Shown one piece after another: positions 8,840 to 18,523 of a stretch of DNA of 64,000 nucleotides. Every line of letters starts with the position of its first letter. Within the stretch, counting starts at the first letter, position 1. Origin of the DNA: Legionella gratiana. Lineage in GTDB: Bacteria; Pseudomonadota; Gammaproteobacteria; Legionellales; Legionellaceae. The notes beneath the pieces were generated by a model. That model searched no databases, was not told the origin of the DNA, and saw only the letters and a program-made list of their open reading frames with translations. The position numbers and the translations under genes were made by a program. The DNA is taken from assembly GCF_001467695.1 (NCBI RefSeq), contig NZ_LNYE01000005.1, positions 1 through 64,000 on the forward strand. Reading direction: 5' to 3'.

Positions 8840-10402
8840 ATGATTGAAACAGCTAAAAAAGCTCTTTTAGAGAACAACAAAGAAAATTTTAAACAAGAAA
8901 TTGGGTTATACAGCAAAGAGCAGCTCAATGAAGTTGATGCACAAGGCAACTCTCTTCTGCATCTTGCTGTGCAGAGAGGCTCTTTAGGTTTCGTAAAATA
9001 TCTGCTTACTAAAGGAGCAGATATTTCTTTGCAAAATAAGGAAGGCGACAGCGCCTTACATCTCGCAGTGCAACAAGGTTATTTTAATATTGTCCATGAA
9101 ATGCTTGGAATGTCACCAGCAGCAAAGGACAGAAAAAGAAAAGCCAAATGGACTGATAAAGATCGCAGTGATAAGTTAGCCACACTTAAAAACTCCGAAA
9201 GTAAAGCATTAGCTTTACTCAATGTACCTAATAACAAAGGTGAAATACCGCTTATTATTGCAGCCAAACTAAAAGATGATCTCATCTACAAAAAGCTCTT
9301 ACTGCTTGAATCAGCGCCTGGCTATACAAAAAGTCATATTGATAAAGCTTTGAGTCTGCGGCAAAAACATATAGGAAACGTGAACAATAACAGTTTTTGG
9401 TCCGCAATTTTGGAAACATTTTGTCCTTCTGCATCTATAGCAGAGTTAACTGAATCGTTTGCATATACTGGATTGTTAGCAGGAGCGAGCGCAGCAGTGG
9501 CCTTAGGTTTGAATATCGCATTTGCTGTTATTTCCATTTTAGGATTTAGCGCCATTATGTATGCGAATTATAAAAAAATTCAATCTGAAAAAAATGCTGC
9601 TGGAGCATTGGAAGAACTACAAGCGGAACAAGCTTTTTTACAAAGTATCAGAAAGAGGATAGCGTATCTTTCTTCACAACCATCACTAACTGCCGAGAAC
9701 CAAAAGGAACTGGCGCTGATGAAAGAAGAATTAACAAAATCGATTCAAAAGCCAACTTTGGTAAAAGGCGATGAAAAAAATGCTGCTGATTATGTAACCC
9801 GAAAAGACAAAATTCTTGCTGCATTAAGTTCGATTGGCAGTTTTTTATGCACTTATTCAGGTTTATTGGGTATCACGGGATTAGGCTTGACTGTGGCTGC
9901 TGGAATTATGGGTACCAGTTTATCTGCACTTATCGTTGCTACAGGACCCATAGGAATAAGTGTAGCTTTGGGAGTTGGATTAATATTAGCTGGAGCCCTT
10001 GCCTTTTATCATTATGAAAACAGAAAGCAAAGCTATATGGTTTTTGGGGAGCAACGAGCTTCTATCTACAAGCTTCAGTATACTCTTTATAAAGAACAAC
10101 AAGATCTTATTCATGGTGCTGATAAAGTTCTTAACCGCATTGATGATCTGCTTTATGGCTCATCCGAAAAAACTAAAGAACTGAAGATTGAAACACCGCC
10201 TCTCCAGGTGGAAAAAACATCTGAATCTGGACTTGATAAATATAATCATGGACATAAACCAGGGGAGATTTGTTCTATAGAAATAAAACAATTAAGTAGT
10301 AATGGTTTCATGAAAAAAACCCAAAGTTCAGCGAACATGATTAAAAATCCTGACGCTTTAGATGAACGTGTAGAACTGTGCAAAACAGCAAGTATCGCAT
10401 AG
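8840..10402 (+). CDS. Ankyrin-repeat protein with hydrophobic hairpins, putative Dot/Icm effector
   Basis: Two clear ankyrin repeats occupy about residues 34-95 (GNSLLHLAVQRGSLGFVKYL and GDSALHLAVQQGYFNIV), with a degenerate third (KGEIPLIIAAKLKDD) near 135. Long apolar segments lie at about 210-240 and 335-390, the latter Gly-rich like a membrane-inserting hairpin. A charged coiled-coil-like stretch (EKNAAGALEELQAEQAFLQS) lies between them. There is no signal peptide. Ankyrin plus membrane-hairpin architecture is common among Legionella type IV effectors that act on host organelles; the effector role is inferred. TATAAT at 8796-8801 could be the -10 element. The tail LSSNGFMKKTQ resembles that of the convergent neighbour. 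Confidence 0.85.
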   Translation: MIETAKKALLENNKENFKQEIGLYSKEQLNEVDAQGNSLLHLAVQRGSLGFVKYLLTKGADISLQNKEGDSALHLAVQQGYFNIVHEMLGMSPAAKDRKRKAKWTDKDRSDKLATLKNSESKALALLNVPNNKGEIPLIIAAKLKDDLIYKKLLLLESAPGYTKSHIDKALSLRQKHIGNVNNNSFWSAILETFCPSASIAELTESFAYTGLLAGASAAVALGLNIAFAVISILGFSAIMYANYKKIQSEKNAAGALEELQAEQAFLQSIRKRIAYLSSQPSLTAENQKELALMKEELTKSIQKPTLVKGDEKNAADYVTRKDKILAALSSIGSFLCTYSGLLGITGLGLTVAAGIMGTSLSALIVATGPIGISVALGVGLILAGALAFYHYENRKQSYMVFGEQRASIYKLQYTLYKEQQDLIHGADKVLNRIDDLLYGSSEKTKELKIETPPLQVEKTSESGLDKYNHGHKPGEICSIEIKQLSSNGFMKKTQSSANMIKNPDALDERVELCKTASIA

Positions 10403-10448
10403 GGATAGCTCCCCAAAGATATATGGGTTATACAAAGAGGAACCATCA

Positions 10449-13400
10449 TTAATCTAGAGTCATTTTATAGTCATTTGATTGGTATGGCTCTCCTATCTGA
10501 CTTATTTTGTTTGCTTTAAAAAAGCCATGAGTACTTAACGGTTCACTACGCTCCTGAATATCGCCAACTTCAGATTCCATTTTAACCTGATGAGTTGAGC
10601 TTTCTTGTAATCGTTCACGTAAATAATTACTAATTTCAGTTTGTTTACTTCCAATTGCTTTATTCAACGCATTCCGTATTGCTTTTTTCCCCGGCTTATT
10701 TTCAGGAATTTCGCATAAATACCGAACAATTTCCGGTTGCCTAAATTTAGTCGCTAGTATGAGGGCATTTTCAATAGCATCTTGATTAAGTGCGTCTATC
10801 TCATTCACACATAGATATTCAACAATCTCTTTTCTTCCCTTTTTAGCAGCAAGAAGCAAAGAGTCCTTCATAGATGTTTTTCTTGATAAATTTGTTGAGC
10901 TACGGCATAAAGTTGTAAACACCTCAGTATGATCATGATTGATTGCCTGAGATAAAGCTTGAACAAGAGCACGTTGGCGTGGTTTATTAGGGGATGTCAT
11001 AGAGCAAAAATACTCAACTAAAGAAAGTTTTCCTGTTTTTGCTGCACTTATAACCCCTTGATCAATCACAGATTGATCCGGTGGGTTAGTTGATGAATTA
11101 CAAAAAGAAGTAATTATTTCCATATGTCCGTTGGCAATGGCTTGCTCAAAGGCATTTTTAAATGTGGACTGGGATACTAATTTTTCGGGCGACTCATAAA
11201 AATATTGGGCTGCAAAAAAAAGGCCTAGCTGACAAGCCTTTATGAAAGTTCGTTCTATCACTACTGGGCGTGGGGTATTGCGGGATAAATTGCAAAGTAT
11301 TTGTATTAGTTCCAATTGTTGATTGAGGGTTACTTGTTCAAATGCCTTTTCAATAGTAGATAATGTGGGATTATTTTGCTTAGTTTCAGCAATAAATGGA
11401 ATAACATCCGTAGCTTCGACTTCTATTGCTAAATGAAATAGACTATTGATCACTGCTTGCTTAGGAAATGCAAAAGAAGACTGGTAGAAGTATTTAACAA
11501 CATTCAAGTGATTATTGGTTATAGCCTGTTTAAGAATCGTGGCAATTTCATCAGTAGATGGTTCATAATCATAAGCATCATAAAGATAGTCTATGATGTT
11601 GACTTGCCCTTGCTGAGCGGCTAAACGCACAATTACCTCTATTTCATCTTGGCTTAAAAGCGTTTTATCGAGCCGCGCAAGATAATCTACTGTTTTCCAT
11701 TGATTTTCTTTTGCTGCAGTAAGGATTGCTTGATTAAAAGATTTCGAAGCAATTTCATCTTGAAGAAGAGTGATTAAACCAAGATTCCCATATTTTGCTG
11801 CTTTAAGAAAAACGGTTTTACCTTCATATTCCTTGTGTCTCCAATCTAACCGTGCTATTGGATGAGTTTCTAACTTTTCAATAATCTGTTTTCTAAGTAC
11901 TTCATTATCTATGACTGCAAGAATTTCAATAAGTACTCGTTCGCATTCGCTGACTGCACCTGATGAAGTGATAGGAGGCAATGATAATGCCTCGATAAAG
12001 GCATTTAAATCAAAGTACTCTCCATGATGAAGAAAAGCAATTTCAGCAATTTTTGCTTGAAAAGCATATTTATGGCCAAAATTAAATTTTGTTTGTGGTT
12101 TAATAAGAGAAAGTGCAGCAATTTTTCGAGTCGCATCAACCCAATTGTCTTCAATAATTTGATAATTACGACTGCTAAATGCAGATTCTGCAGTTTGCTC
12201 CAGAATGCACTCATTAAATTGCTGTGCAATTACTTCATAACGTTGGGAAAGTAAACGTCCACTTTCAGGGTATTTTTTTAACTGCTTTAACAATTCCTCA
12301 TCTTCAAGAAGGTGTGGATAGAGTATCAGATTGTCAACAAGTGCTTGAAACACTAAAGAGGTTGCAGGATGTTTATTTCTCGAAAATGTCGTGAATAAAG
12401 CCGTTAATTGATAAACAATTTCAGGATCATTCGGATGTTTTATTGAAATTTGCTGAATAAGCTCTGTACTATTTTTTTTGTTAATTGCAGCAAATAGCTG
12501 AGGCTTATGAGGGATTAAATATAATACAGCTCCTTCATTATTGGATAATAGCTCTTGGGTAGTAATGTCATCAATTAAATCAGCCAAATCTTTTAAGACT
12601 AGTGGAGAACATTTAGAAACAATTAAATGAATAATCCCTGAAAGTTCTTCAATGATGATTTGTGGCTTATTCAGCGCCTGTTTTAACAGTTCTTGCCATT
12701 TCGGATCTGTGTGTTCACTAGAGTTAATTACTGCTTCAATTAAAAAAGGTAGCCCAAAAAGCTTGTGTAGGCTTAAAAAATTCTCTGGTTTTTGCGAGAA
12801 TTCGAATGGATGATGTTGAGGAGAAATATTTTGAAGTTTCTGTTCATGAACCAAACCATTAAGTGAATATTGCTGTAGCCCTCGTTCATCACTAGCTGTT
12901 TTTTTGACGGCTTCCAAAAGAGTTTTCGCTTGTGGAAAACGATCAAGCAATGCATATAATCGAACAATTTCATTATCTTTATCATGTAAGGTAAAGAAAT
13001 GATACTTAAGAAAATCATGAAGCAAGTATGTTTCTAACGTTTTTTTAGCACTGACTCCACGATGCAATAACCAAAGTATTAATGAAGCAAACCGTTCTGT
13101 ATCACCAATATATTCCCGGAATAATCCCACAATTCCTAAAGGATTTTTTTGATGTGATAATAGTTTGTTGAAATCCAATAAATATCTTTTAACGGTTTCA
13201 ACATCTTCATCAATTTGCATCTCGAATAATGTACGCTCTACTTTTTCTTGAATTTCATGATAATCTTTAAATAACTCTTTGTTTTTTTTATAAAAAGCAA
13301 GAGTACTTTCTTTATTCTCTTGAAGTAAAATCAAAAATAATTGATTTACTTTAGCAATTAACTGGGTTTGTTCTTTTTGAACTTTATTCAATAAATAGTT

Positions 13401-13673
13401 TAATGTAATAAGCAATAAAGAATTTTCTGAAAATTTTTGATTGCAGAACTTAAGATATTCCATGAATAAAGTATGTTTTTCTAATTCATTAATTTTCTCA
13501 GTTACCACCCCACCGCTGTACTTGGCGACACGTACCTCTCTAAGAAGTATTTGATGAGTTCTTTCCGCTTGATTTTGCTCTAGAGCAAGAAGCCCTTCGT
13601 TCAAAACCTTATCGGAAAGATGAAGTGGCTTTTCATCACCTTGAAGCCAGTTAAACAGTTCTCTGATGTCCAT
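10449..13673 (-). CDS. Large alpha-helical protein with divergent ankyrin-like repeats, putative effector
   Basis: The 1,074-residue cytosolic-type protein has no signal peptide or membrane span. The N-terminal half (~1-620) is helical and Leu/Lys/Glu-rich without a recognised domain. The C-terminal part (~640-1020) contains at least nine ~33-residue repeats of the type A-x-x-x-G-H-x-E-I-(I/V)-x-(Y/S)-(F/L)-C, beginning KTVFLKAAKYGNLGLITLLQ and including ANGHMEIITSFCNSS and KKGRKEIVEYLCVNE. This is the spacing of ankyrin repeats that have lost the TPLH turn. The tail LSTHGFFKANK resembles LSSNGFMKKTQ in the convergent ankyrin gene 46 bp away. Function is unknown; secretion into a host is inferred from family context. 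Confidence 0.82.
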   Translation of the reverse strand: MDIRELFNWLQGDEKPLHLSDKVLNEGLLALEQNQAERTHQILLREVRVAKYSGGVVTEKINELEKHTLFMEYLKFCNQKFSENSLLLITLNYLLNKVQKEQTQLIAKVNQLFLILLQENKESTLAFYKKNKELFKDYHEIQEKVERTLFEMQIDEDVETVKRYLLDFNKLLSHQKNPLGIVGLFREYIGDTERFASLILWLLHRGVSAKKTLETYLLHDFLKYHFFTLHDKDNEIVRLYALLDRFPQAKTLLEAVKKTASDERGLQQYSLNGLVHEQKLQNISPQHHPFEFSQKPENFLSLHKLFGLPFLIEAVINSSEHTDPKWQELLKQALNKPQIIIEELSGIIHLIVSKCSPLVLKDLADLIDDITTQELLSNNEGAVLYLIPHKPQLFAAINKKNSTELIQQISIKHPNDPEIVYQLTALFTTFSRNKHPATSLVFQALVDNLILYPHLLEDEELLKQLKKYPESGRLLSQRYEVIAQQFNECILEQTAESAFSSRNYQIIEDNWVDATRKIAALSLIKPQTKFNFGHKYAFQAKIAEIAFLHHGEYFDLNAFIEALSLPPITSSGAVSECERVLIEILAVIDNEVLRKQIIEKLETHPIARLDWRHKEYEGKTVFLKAAKYGNLGLITLLQDEIASKSFNQAILTAAKENQWKTVDYLARLDKTLLSQDEIEVIVRLAAQQGQVNIIDYLYDAYDYEPSTDEIATILKQAITNNHLNVVKYFYQSSFAFPKQAVINSLFHLAIEVEATDVIPFIAETKQNNPTLSTIEKAFEQVTLNQQLELIQILCNLSRNTPRPVVIERTFIKACQLGLFFAAQYFYESPEKLVSQSTFKNAFEQAIANGHMEIITSFCNSSTNPPDQSVIDQGVISAAKTGKLSLVEYFCSMTSPNKPRQRALVQALSQAINHDHTEVFTTLCRSSTNLSRKTSMKDSLLLAAKKGRKEIVEYLCVNEIDALNQDAIENALILATKFRQPEIVRYLCEIPENKPGKKAIRNALNKAIGSKQTEISNYLRERLQESSTHQVKMESEVGDIQERSEPLSTHGFFKANKISQIGEPYQSNDYKMTLD

Positions 13674-14108
13674 ATTTTGACTCGATAGAAAAACATAAGA
13701 ATAAGATGTACTACAAATGAACCCAAGTCAATCTATTATTTACTTTAAAATATGGTACAAAGAGGATAATGATCTTCTACTTTGAAGAAATGGAAAATAA
13801 AATGGCAAAAAGATTAAATGCGAACCTTTGTTTTTTCAAATTCAGGGGAAATCACTCTATAATAACCACTATAATACTGTCATGACATACATGATTAAAT
13901 TGCGATAGTATGTATGTATGTTTGATAATGCCAGTTTTGCCATCAGATCAACCACGCATTCAAGTAGCATCCCCCATATAACTCGTAATTTAAAGTTTAA
14001 TGAGTATAATTAAAATTTTTCCATCGTGGTGTAAGTTCTAATGCAATGAACTTAAATAAACGCCCACTTTAGTGCTTTTCAAAAACAGATGAAATAAGGA
14101 CATCATTC
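13674..14108. other. 435-bp divergent intergenic region
   Basis: The region lies between two divergent genes, so it should hold two promoters. It contains a tatgtatgtatg simple repeat near 13910-13922 and the patch agttctaatgcaatgaact near 14033-14051. No ORF or RNA gene was recognised. Confidence 0.4.
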
Positions 14109-14954
14109 ATGAAAATATCTATTGTAGTTACAAACAACAAAAAATCGAATCCTAATGATTTAATAGCTAATTCCCTAGATAGAATAAAGAACTATATTGA
14201 TAAAGAGTTTCCGAATCAGTATCAAATTCAAGAGCTAGAACACTCTATCACTAAAGAAAATCTAACGCTGAATTTTTCTTGCAGAACCATTGGCAAGGAA
14301 ATAGAAAATAATAATGACGTCGAAGAAATACAAAGCTTAGTCACCAAAGCTAATCTAAAAAAAATCGTTCACATGGATAATACATTTGATATTAGTGAAA
14401 TAATCATTACTCCCACTAAAAAATTAGGAGCGATAAAAAGAATAGATGCTGATACAGTAAAAATCGATCCTTATTTTGCCGATTACTGCGCAAGACACCT
14501 TTCTTATTGCAAAGATATGCTAAAAAGAGATGTTCAAAATATCATCATAGAATACGAACAAAAAGCCAATAACGATGAGTATTGCACAGGAAAGTTCGAA
14601 GAAAAATACATTAAAAATACTCTAAATAAACCTCGTTCATCCAATTTAAATAATGTTTATCATTGCTTTGCAACCGTTATATTGAAAAATGATAACTTCA
14701 AAAATAAACTGATATCTTCTGGAATTAGAACCGTTCTAATGAAAAATAATGGAAATGACATTACACTAGAGGTTGAGACTTCTAATGAGGCACACTACTC
14801 TTACTCCATCAAAAAGGCCCATTCATTATTGACTCCCTATTCTGAGTCATTGCCACTTCTAGCAGTAGGTATGTATGCAGTCAAAATAAATGGTGAAGAT
14901 CCTGATCCCTTTGAACAAAATACACGCTTACTCAGCAACAGTAATTTCTTTTAG
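14109..14954 (+). CDS. Hypothetical protein, 281 aa
   Basis: The start is preceded by aaataaggacatcattc, with AAGGA about 9 bases upstream. The protein is soluble, Asn/Lys/Ile-rich and lacks a signal peptide, membrane segment or recognisable motif. Codon use matches the AT-rich background. It lies alone between an ankyrin gene and dsbD. I do not recognise it. It could be an orphan effector, but only its setting suggests that. Confidence 0.7.
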   Translation: MKISIVVTNNKKSNPNDLIANSLDRIKNYIDKEFPNQYQIQELEHSITKENLTLNFSCRTIGKEIENNNDVEEIQSLVTKANLKKIVHMDNTFDISEIIITPTKKLGAIKRIDADTVKIDPYFADYCARHLSYCKDMLKRDVQNIIIEYEQKANNDEYCTGKFEEKYIKNTLNKPRSSNLNNVYHCFATVILKNDNFKNKLISSGIRTVLMKNNGNDITLEVETSNEAHYSYSIKKAHSLLTPYSESLPLLAVGMYAVKINGEDPDPFEQNTRLLSNSNFF

Positions 14955-15102
14955 TCGCGTATTCCACTCGTTCGCCGACACTGATTGCCCTTGCGTAGCC
15001 CGTATTAATAAAGCAATACAGGCTACTCTTCAAATTATCGTACAAAATAAGTGTACTATTGAGAATGGATCATACCTCTGGCTTATCTAACTAATACAAA
15101 GA

Positions 15103-15142
15103 AAATTATGCCCCCATTTATCTGCAACAAAAACCTGGGGGC
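15103..15142 (-). terminator. Terminator downstream of dsbD
   Basis: On the minus strand, GCCCCCA (15136-15142 complement) pairs with TGGGGGC (15110-15116 complement) across a ~19-nt loop, followed by ATAATTTTC. It lies eight bases beyond the dsbD stop. The large loop lowers certainty. Confidence 0.6.
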
Positions 15143-15149
15143 CACTTAT

Positions 15150-16463
15150 TTATTTCCGAAATTGTGCTAATAATTGTAAGGTTTTTTCTTTGGATATCTG
15201 TCCAACGGAACTTAAATCAGTAAGCTGTTGACCTTGCTTATCATAAAAAAGCATAGTTGGGATACCATAAATATGGAACGCTTGACGAATCTTAGCTACT
15301 TCTTCTGTCTTTTCACTTATATCCACACGAAGATTTACAGAACCTTGCATCGCACTAATGACTGTAGCTTGATTAAAAACATGCTTATCCATAGCCTGGC
15401 AGTCACTGCACCATCCAGCAAAAAACTCAATAAAAACACGCTCATTATTTGCCTTGGCTTCAGCTAATTTTGCGTTAACTTCTTGAAGAGTATGCACTTT
15501 AATAAATGGAGGATGTGAAACAGATTGAATTTCAGAAGCAGAGATAGATGTAACCGTTTGATAAGTTAAAGCCCCTGCCCCCATTATAGATAATAAAGCT
15601 ATCCCTTGCATCAATCGTCCAGCTAAGCTCTGCTCCTGACGAAAAGCCCCAAAAACCCAAGCATTCATAAGCAAGACAACAATCCACAGCAAATCAATCC
15701 AAAATTTCGGTACAACACGGCTTAATAACCAAACTGCCATAGCAAACATCATGATGGCAAAGACTTGTTTGATACGCACCATCCAAGGTCCTGATCCAGG
15801 TAAAAAACGACCGTATCCAGCCCCTACAATCAACAAAGGTAATCCCATTCCCAACGCCAAAACAAATAACAATAAACCACCTTGGAGAACATGATTGCTC
15901 TGGGCAATATAGGTTAGAATGCCAATTAAAGGTGCTGTGACACAGGGTGATACGACTAAGGTAGATAAAACACCCATTAAAGTTGCTGAAAAAATACCCC
16001 GTTGCCGTGAGCGGTTAGAAGTAAACTGCATAAACGTTGGAAATCGAAACTCAAACACACCTAACAACCATAAAGCCATCAATATAAATAAAAAGCTGAA
16101 ACTCCCGATAATCATTGGTTGTTGCATGAGCGTTTGTACCGTTGAACCCAACCATGCTGCCAACATCCCCGCAATCGCATAAGTAACAGCCATACCAAGA
16201 ACATAACCTAAAGATAATTTAAATGCTTGAGATCCACTATTAGCACCTTGACCCGTGATGATACTGGATAAAATTGGTACCATAGGTAAAACACAAGGCG
16301 TAAATGCTAATAAAACACCCAGGCCAAAGAAAATAGCCAAATAAAAAATCGGACTATGATTTTGAATAAACAGCATCGTATCCGCAGGATTAGTACCAAT
16401 ACCCGATGCAAAAACAGAATAGGACATAAATGTCATCAATAGAGACAAAATTAGTTTTTTCAT
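15150..16463 (-). CDS. dsbD: Short thiol:disulfide interchange protein DsbD (TM and thioredoxin domains, no alpha domain)
   Basis: DsbD carries electrons from cytoplasmic thioredoxin across the inner membrane to periplasmic thiol enzymes. Seen here are a signal/first TM segment, an eight-TM-type CcdA/DsbD-beta domain with the redox cysteines C57 (FTPCVLP) and C174 (VSPCVTAP), and a C-terminal thioredoxin-like gamma domain with C352-S-D-C355. The usual ~130-residue N-terminal alpha domain, which hands electrons to DsbC/DsbE/CcmG, is missing, so the protein is 437 rather than about 560 residues. The gamma domain may therefore pass electrons directly to a partner. The small gene at 16511-16816 lies 47 bp upstream on the same strand and may be co-transcribed. 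Confidence 0.9.
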   Translation of the reverse strand: MKKLILSLLMTFMSYSVFASGIGTNPADTMLFIQNHSPIFYLAIFFGLGVLLAFTPCVLPMVPILSSIITGQGANSGSQAFKLSLGYVLGMAVTYAIAGMLAAWLGSTVQTLMQQPMIIGSFSFLFILMALWLLGVFEFRFPTFMQFTSNRSRQRGIFSATLMGVLSTLVVSPCVTAPLIGILTYIAQSNHVLQGGLLLFVLALGMGLPLLIVGAGYGRFLPGSGPWMVRIKQVFAIMMFAMAVWLLSRVVPKFWIDLLWIVVLLMNAWVFGAFRQEQSLAGRLMQGIALLSIMGAGALTYQTVTSISASEIQSVSHPPFIKVHTLQEVNAKLAEAKANNERVFIEFFAGWCSDCQAMDKHVFNQATVISAMQGSVNLRVDISEKTEEVAKIRQAFHIYGIPTMLFYDKQGQQLTDLSSVGQISKEKTLQLLAQFRK

Positions 16464-16510
16464 TTTGATTCCTTAAAAATTATTTTTTTGAATTTAAAAA
16501 TAAAATAGAA

Positions 16511-16816
16511 TCAAATGGGAGGACGATAAATTTCATCTAATGGAGAACTGTATTTTGAAAAAATAAGTAAAAAACTTAACAAACCGATAAGACATTGTAA
16601 TATCAATTGTGATGTCAAATAAAATTCGTCTTGAACCCAATAAGAAGCAGAAAAACAGCTACTGCTCACAACTTGTTGTGTGGAACAAGGTGTTACGGCA
16701 AAAGAAAGAAGTGCAGGTGAACCTATACTTTGTTTTGGACATGTTGGCAATTTGAGTGGTGCAATAAGAACAGCACTCATAAGTAACAACATGATAAGCG
16801 AGCGGTATTTGTGCAT
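16511..16816 (-). CDS. Small membrane or exported protein upstream of dsbD
   Basis: The 101-residue protein has an N-terminal hydrophobic segment (SLIMLLLMSAVLIAPLKL), a short cysteine-containing periplasmic-type middle (PTCPKQ, PCST, SSCF), and a second hydrophobic segment near the C-terminus (LILQCLIGLLSFLLIF). The two-TM topology with three cysteines and the tight placement before dsbD suggest a role in thiol or metal handling. That is inference; the family is not recognised. Confidence 0.6.
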   Translation of the reverse strand: MHKYRSLIMLLLMSAVLIAPLKLPTCPKQSIGSPALLSFAVTPCSTQQVVSSSCFSASYWVQDEFYLTSQLILQCLIGLLSFLLIFSKYSSPLDEIYRPPI

Positions 16817-16990
16817 TCAACGACCGTAACATAAAAAACACAATGAATCAAGGTGCTAAAAATCAATTTCCTCTAGATATGATTTAATCACACTTTAAAT
16901 CACCCTATTTCCTCTTATTTAAGATTATTTTAAAAAATTAGATAAAAACGATGGTGATTAAAACCAGTTCATCTACAATGATTTATCTGT

Positions 16991-17347
16991 TTAACTCGAA
17001 CAAACAGCTTGTAACTCAACTGTTCCTAAATTGATAAGGTTGATTTGTGTACCTGATTCCGCTCTCACAGATACTGAGCTGTTGGGTTTAACCTGAATTA
17101 AAGTTCCTTGACCAGTAGATAGTTTTTTTCCATTGATAACCCCACTATTTTTTATTACATTAATTTTAATTTTACTGTTATTTTGGTGTGTGCTTTGTAC
17201 AACACACGTAGCATTTAGTGTCCAAAGAGTGTTATTGGCAAGTAACTTAGTTTCATTGGGACTAAGCTTAATTATTTTTTGCGCGCTTGCTTGGAAACAG
17301 AATAATTCAAAAATAATAAAAAGAGATAAAGTTAGAGTTTTATTCAC
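16991..17347 (-). CDS. Small exported protein, 118 aa
   Basis: It has a clear signal peptide (MNKTLTLSLFIIFELFCF, cleavage near ASAQ). The mature part is about 95 residues with a predicted beta-rich pattern and two cysteines (CVVQ and the terminal CSS) that could form a disulfide. It reads like a small periplasmic or secreted beta-sandwich. The family is unknown. The start is supported by the signal peptide; ATG at 17347 is preceded by GGATGCAACGTG. Confidence 0.7.
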   Translation of the reverse strand: MNKTLTLSLFIIFELFCFQASAQKIIKLSPNETKLLANNTLWTLNATCVVQSTHQNNSKIKINVIKNSGVINGKKLSTGQGTLIQVKPNSSVSVRAESGTQINLINLGTVELQAVCSS

Positions 17348-17603
17348 GTTGCATCCTTAATGACAACCATAACATTAAATTAAAACAATTAGGTCGTATT
17401 TTAAACAAATAACATTAAGGTTTCATTAACTCAGATAATCTTAGATACTCCTACCAAGCTTTGCACAGGACAAAGCTATTACAACAGGATTGAATTGTTC
17501 CGCGCTCTCGAAAACCGGATGCTGGAAATCTGCACATCCGATTCTAAGGAGAGCTTTGCTTTGGTAACTCAACAAACTTACTTGATTAGAACTCGTTCGA
17601 ATA

Positions 17604-18323
17604 TCAGAAATTAAAGTAGCTTCTATCATAACAGTATAAAATCTCTTTCTTTTGTCCTATCATGACTGTAGTGATGATTGGGGTTGAGAGAACTTTTACT
17701 TTTGTAACTTTTTGGAGGCTACAAACACGCTCACTCGAATCAATCTTTAAGAAATAAAAACCTCCTACAGGAGTTACGGTGTCTGATAAATAGTACACAT
17801 TATTACGAGATTCTACATCAACAAAAGTAGGTGCAGCTGTTACACCTTGAATGTTAACTTTGTTATTAACTTCTGTCACATTTGCATTTACATCAACGTT
17901 TGTAGTGTTCACATTGGTGGAGGAGTCGTTTCCATTGGATTGAGTTCCTTGACCATTATTTGAAGGCGTAGTCGCAGGAGTGCTTCCATTCGTAGAAGGT
18001 GTCGTGTTTCCATCCGTAGAGGGCATCGTGCTTCCATCCGTAGAGGGCATCGTGCTTCCATTCGTAGAGGGCGTCGTGCTTCCATTCGTAGAAGGTGTCG
18101 TGTTTCCATCCGTAGAGGGCGTCGTGCTTCCATTCGTAGAGGGCATCGTACTTCCATCCGTAGAGGGCATCGTACTTCCATTCGTAGAAGGCGTCGTAGA
18201 TGTTGAAGAATTAGTGCTTGAATTTGCATTATTAGATTGGCTCATATCATCGTTTTCAACAGCAAAAGCCATAGCACTACTTAAAAGAAGCACTGCATAT
18301 AAAATAGATCCTTTTTTACTCAT
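17604..18323 (-). CDS. Exported Ser/Thr-rich repeat protein
   Basis: A signal peptide (SKKGSILYAVLLLSSAMAFA) is followed by an Asn/Ser/Thr-rich segment, nine 8-residue T-(T/M)-P-S-T-(N/D)-G-(S/N) units, then a Thr/Val/Asn linker. A ~75-residue globular end has two cysteines (RVCSLQK, ILYCYDR). The low-complexity part looks like a flexible stalk that presents the C-terminal domain outside the inner membrane. Two in-frame ATGs occur; I chose the second (18323) because GGGAG lies about 7 bases before it, whereas it almost touches the first (18329). Function is unknown. Confidence 0.72.
   Translation of the reverse strand: MSKKGSILYAVLLLSSAMAFAVENDDMSQSNNANSSTNSSTSTTPSTNGSTMPSTDGSTMPSTNGSTTPSTDGNTTPSTNGSTTPSTNGSTMPSTDGSTMPSTDGNTTPSTNGSTPATTPSNNGQGTQSNGNDSSTNVNTTNVDVNANVTEVNNKVNIQGVTAAPTFVDVESRNNVYYLSDTVTPVGGFYFLKIDSSERVCSLQKVTKVKVLSTPIITTVMIGQKKEILYCYDRSYFNF
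17982..18197. repeat. Nine 24-bp minisatellite units
   Basis: Nine consecutive 24-bp units encode the octapeptide repeat of the exported protein. Adjacent units differ at only a few positions (cttccatccgtagagggcat type), so copy number should vary between strains by slippage without breaking the frame. Confidence 0.9.
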
Positions 18324-18523
18324 TTTCATTCTCCCTAAAAATTTAGAAACAATAATGATATTAGCATAAAATCAACATTTATTTTTAATCATAGGAGTTC
18401 ATTGTATTCATTATCAGACATTTAATAGTTTTTAATCCATAAACCTAGAAAAATTCAATTATGATCTTGCAGACTACCTCATTGATCGACATAATTCGAC
18501 TTTATTCATTTGAAGGGTTAATA

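Noticed and set aside
17441-17629. 62-codon minus-strand ORF overlapping the end of the exported repeat protein
   Set aside because: No SD or recognisable protein pattern was found. It could be a frameshifted extension of the neighbour, but the neighbour already ends plausibly.
17980-18369. 129-codon plus-strand ORF with FVEGVVLP-type repeats
   Set aside because: It is the antisense shadow of the 24-bp minisatellite in the exported repeat protein.
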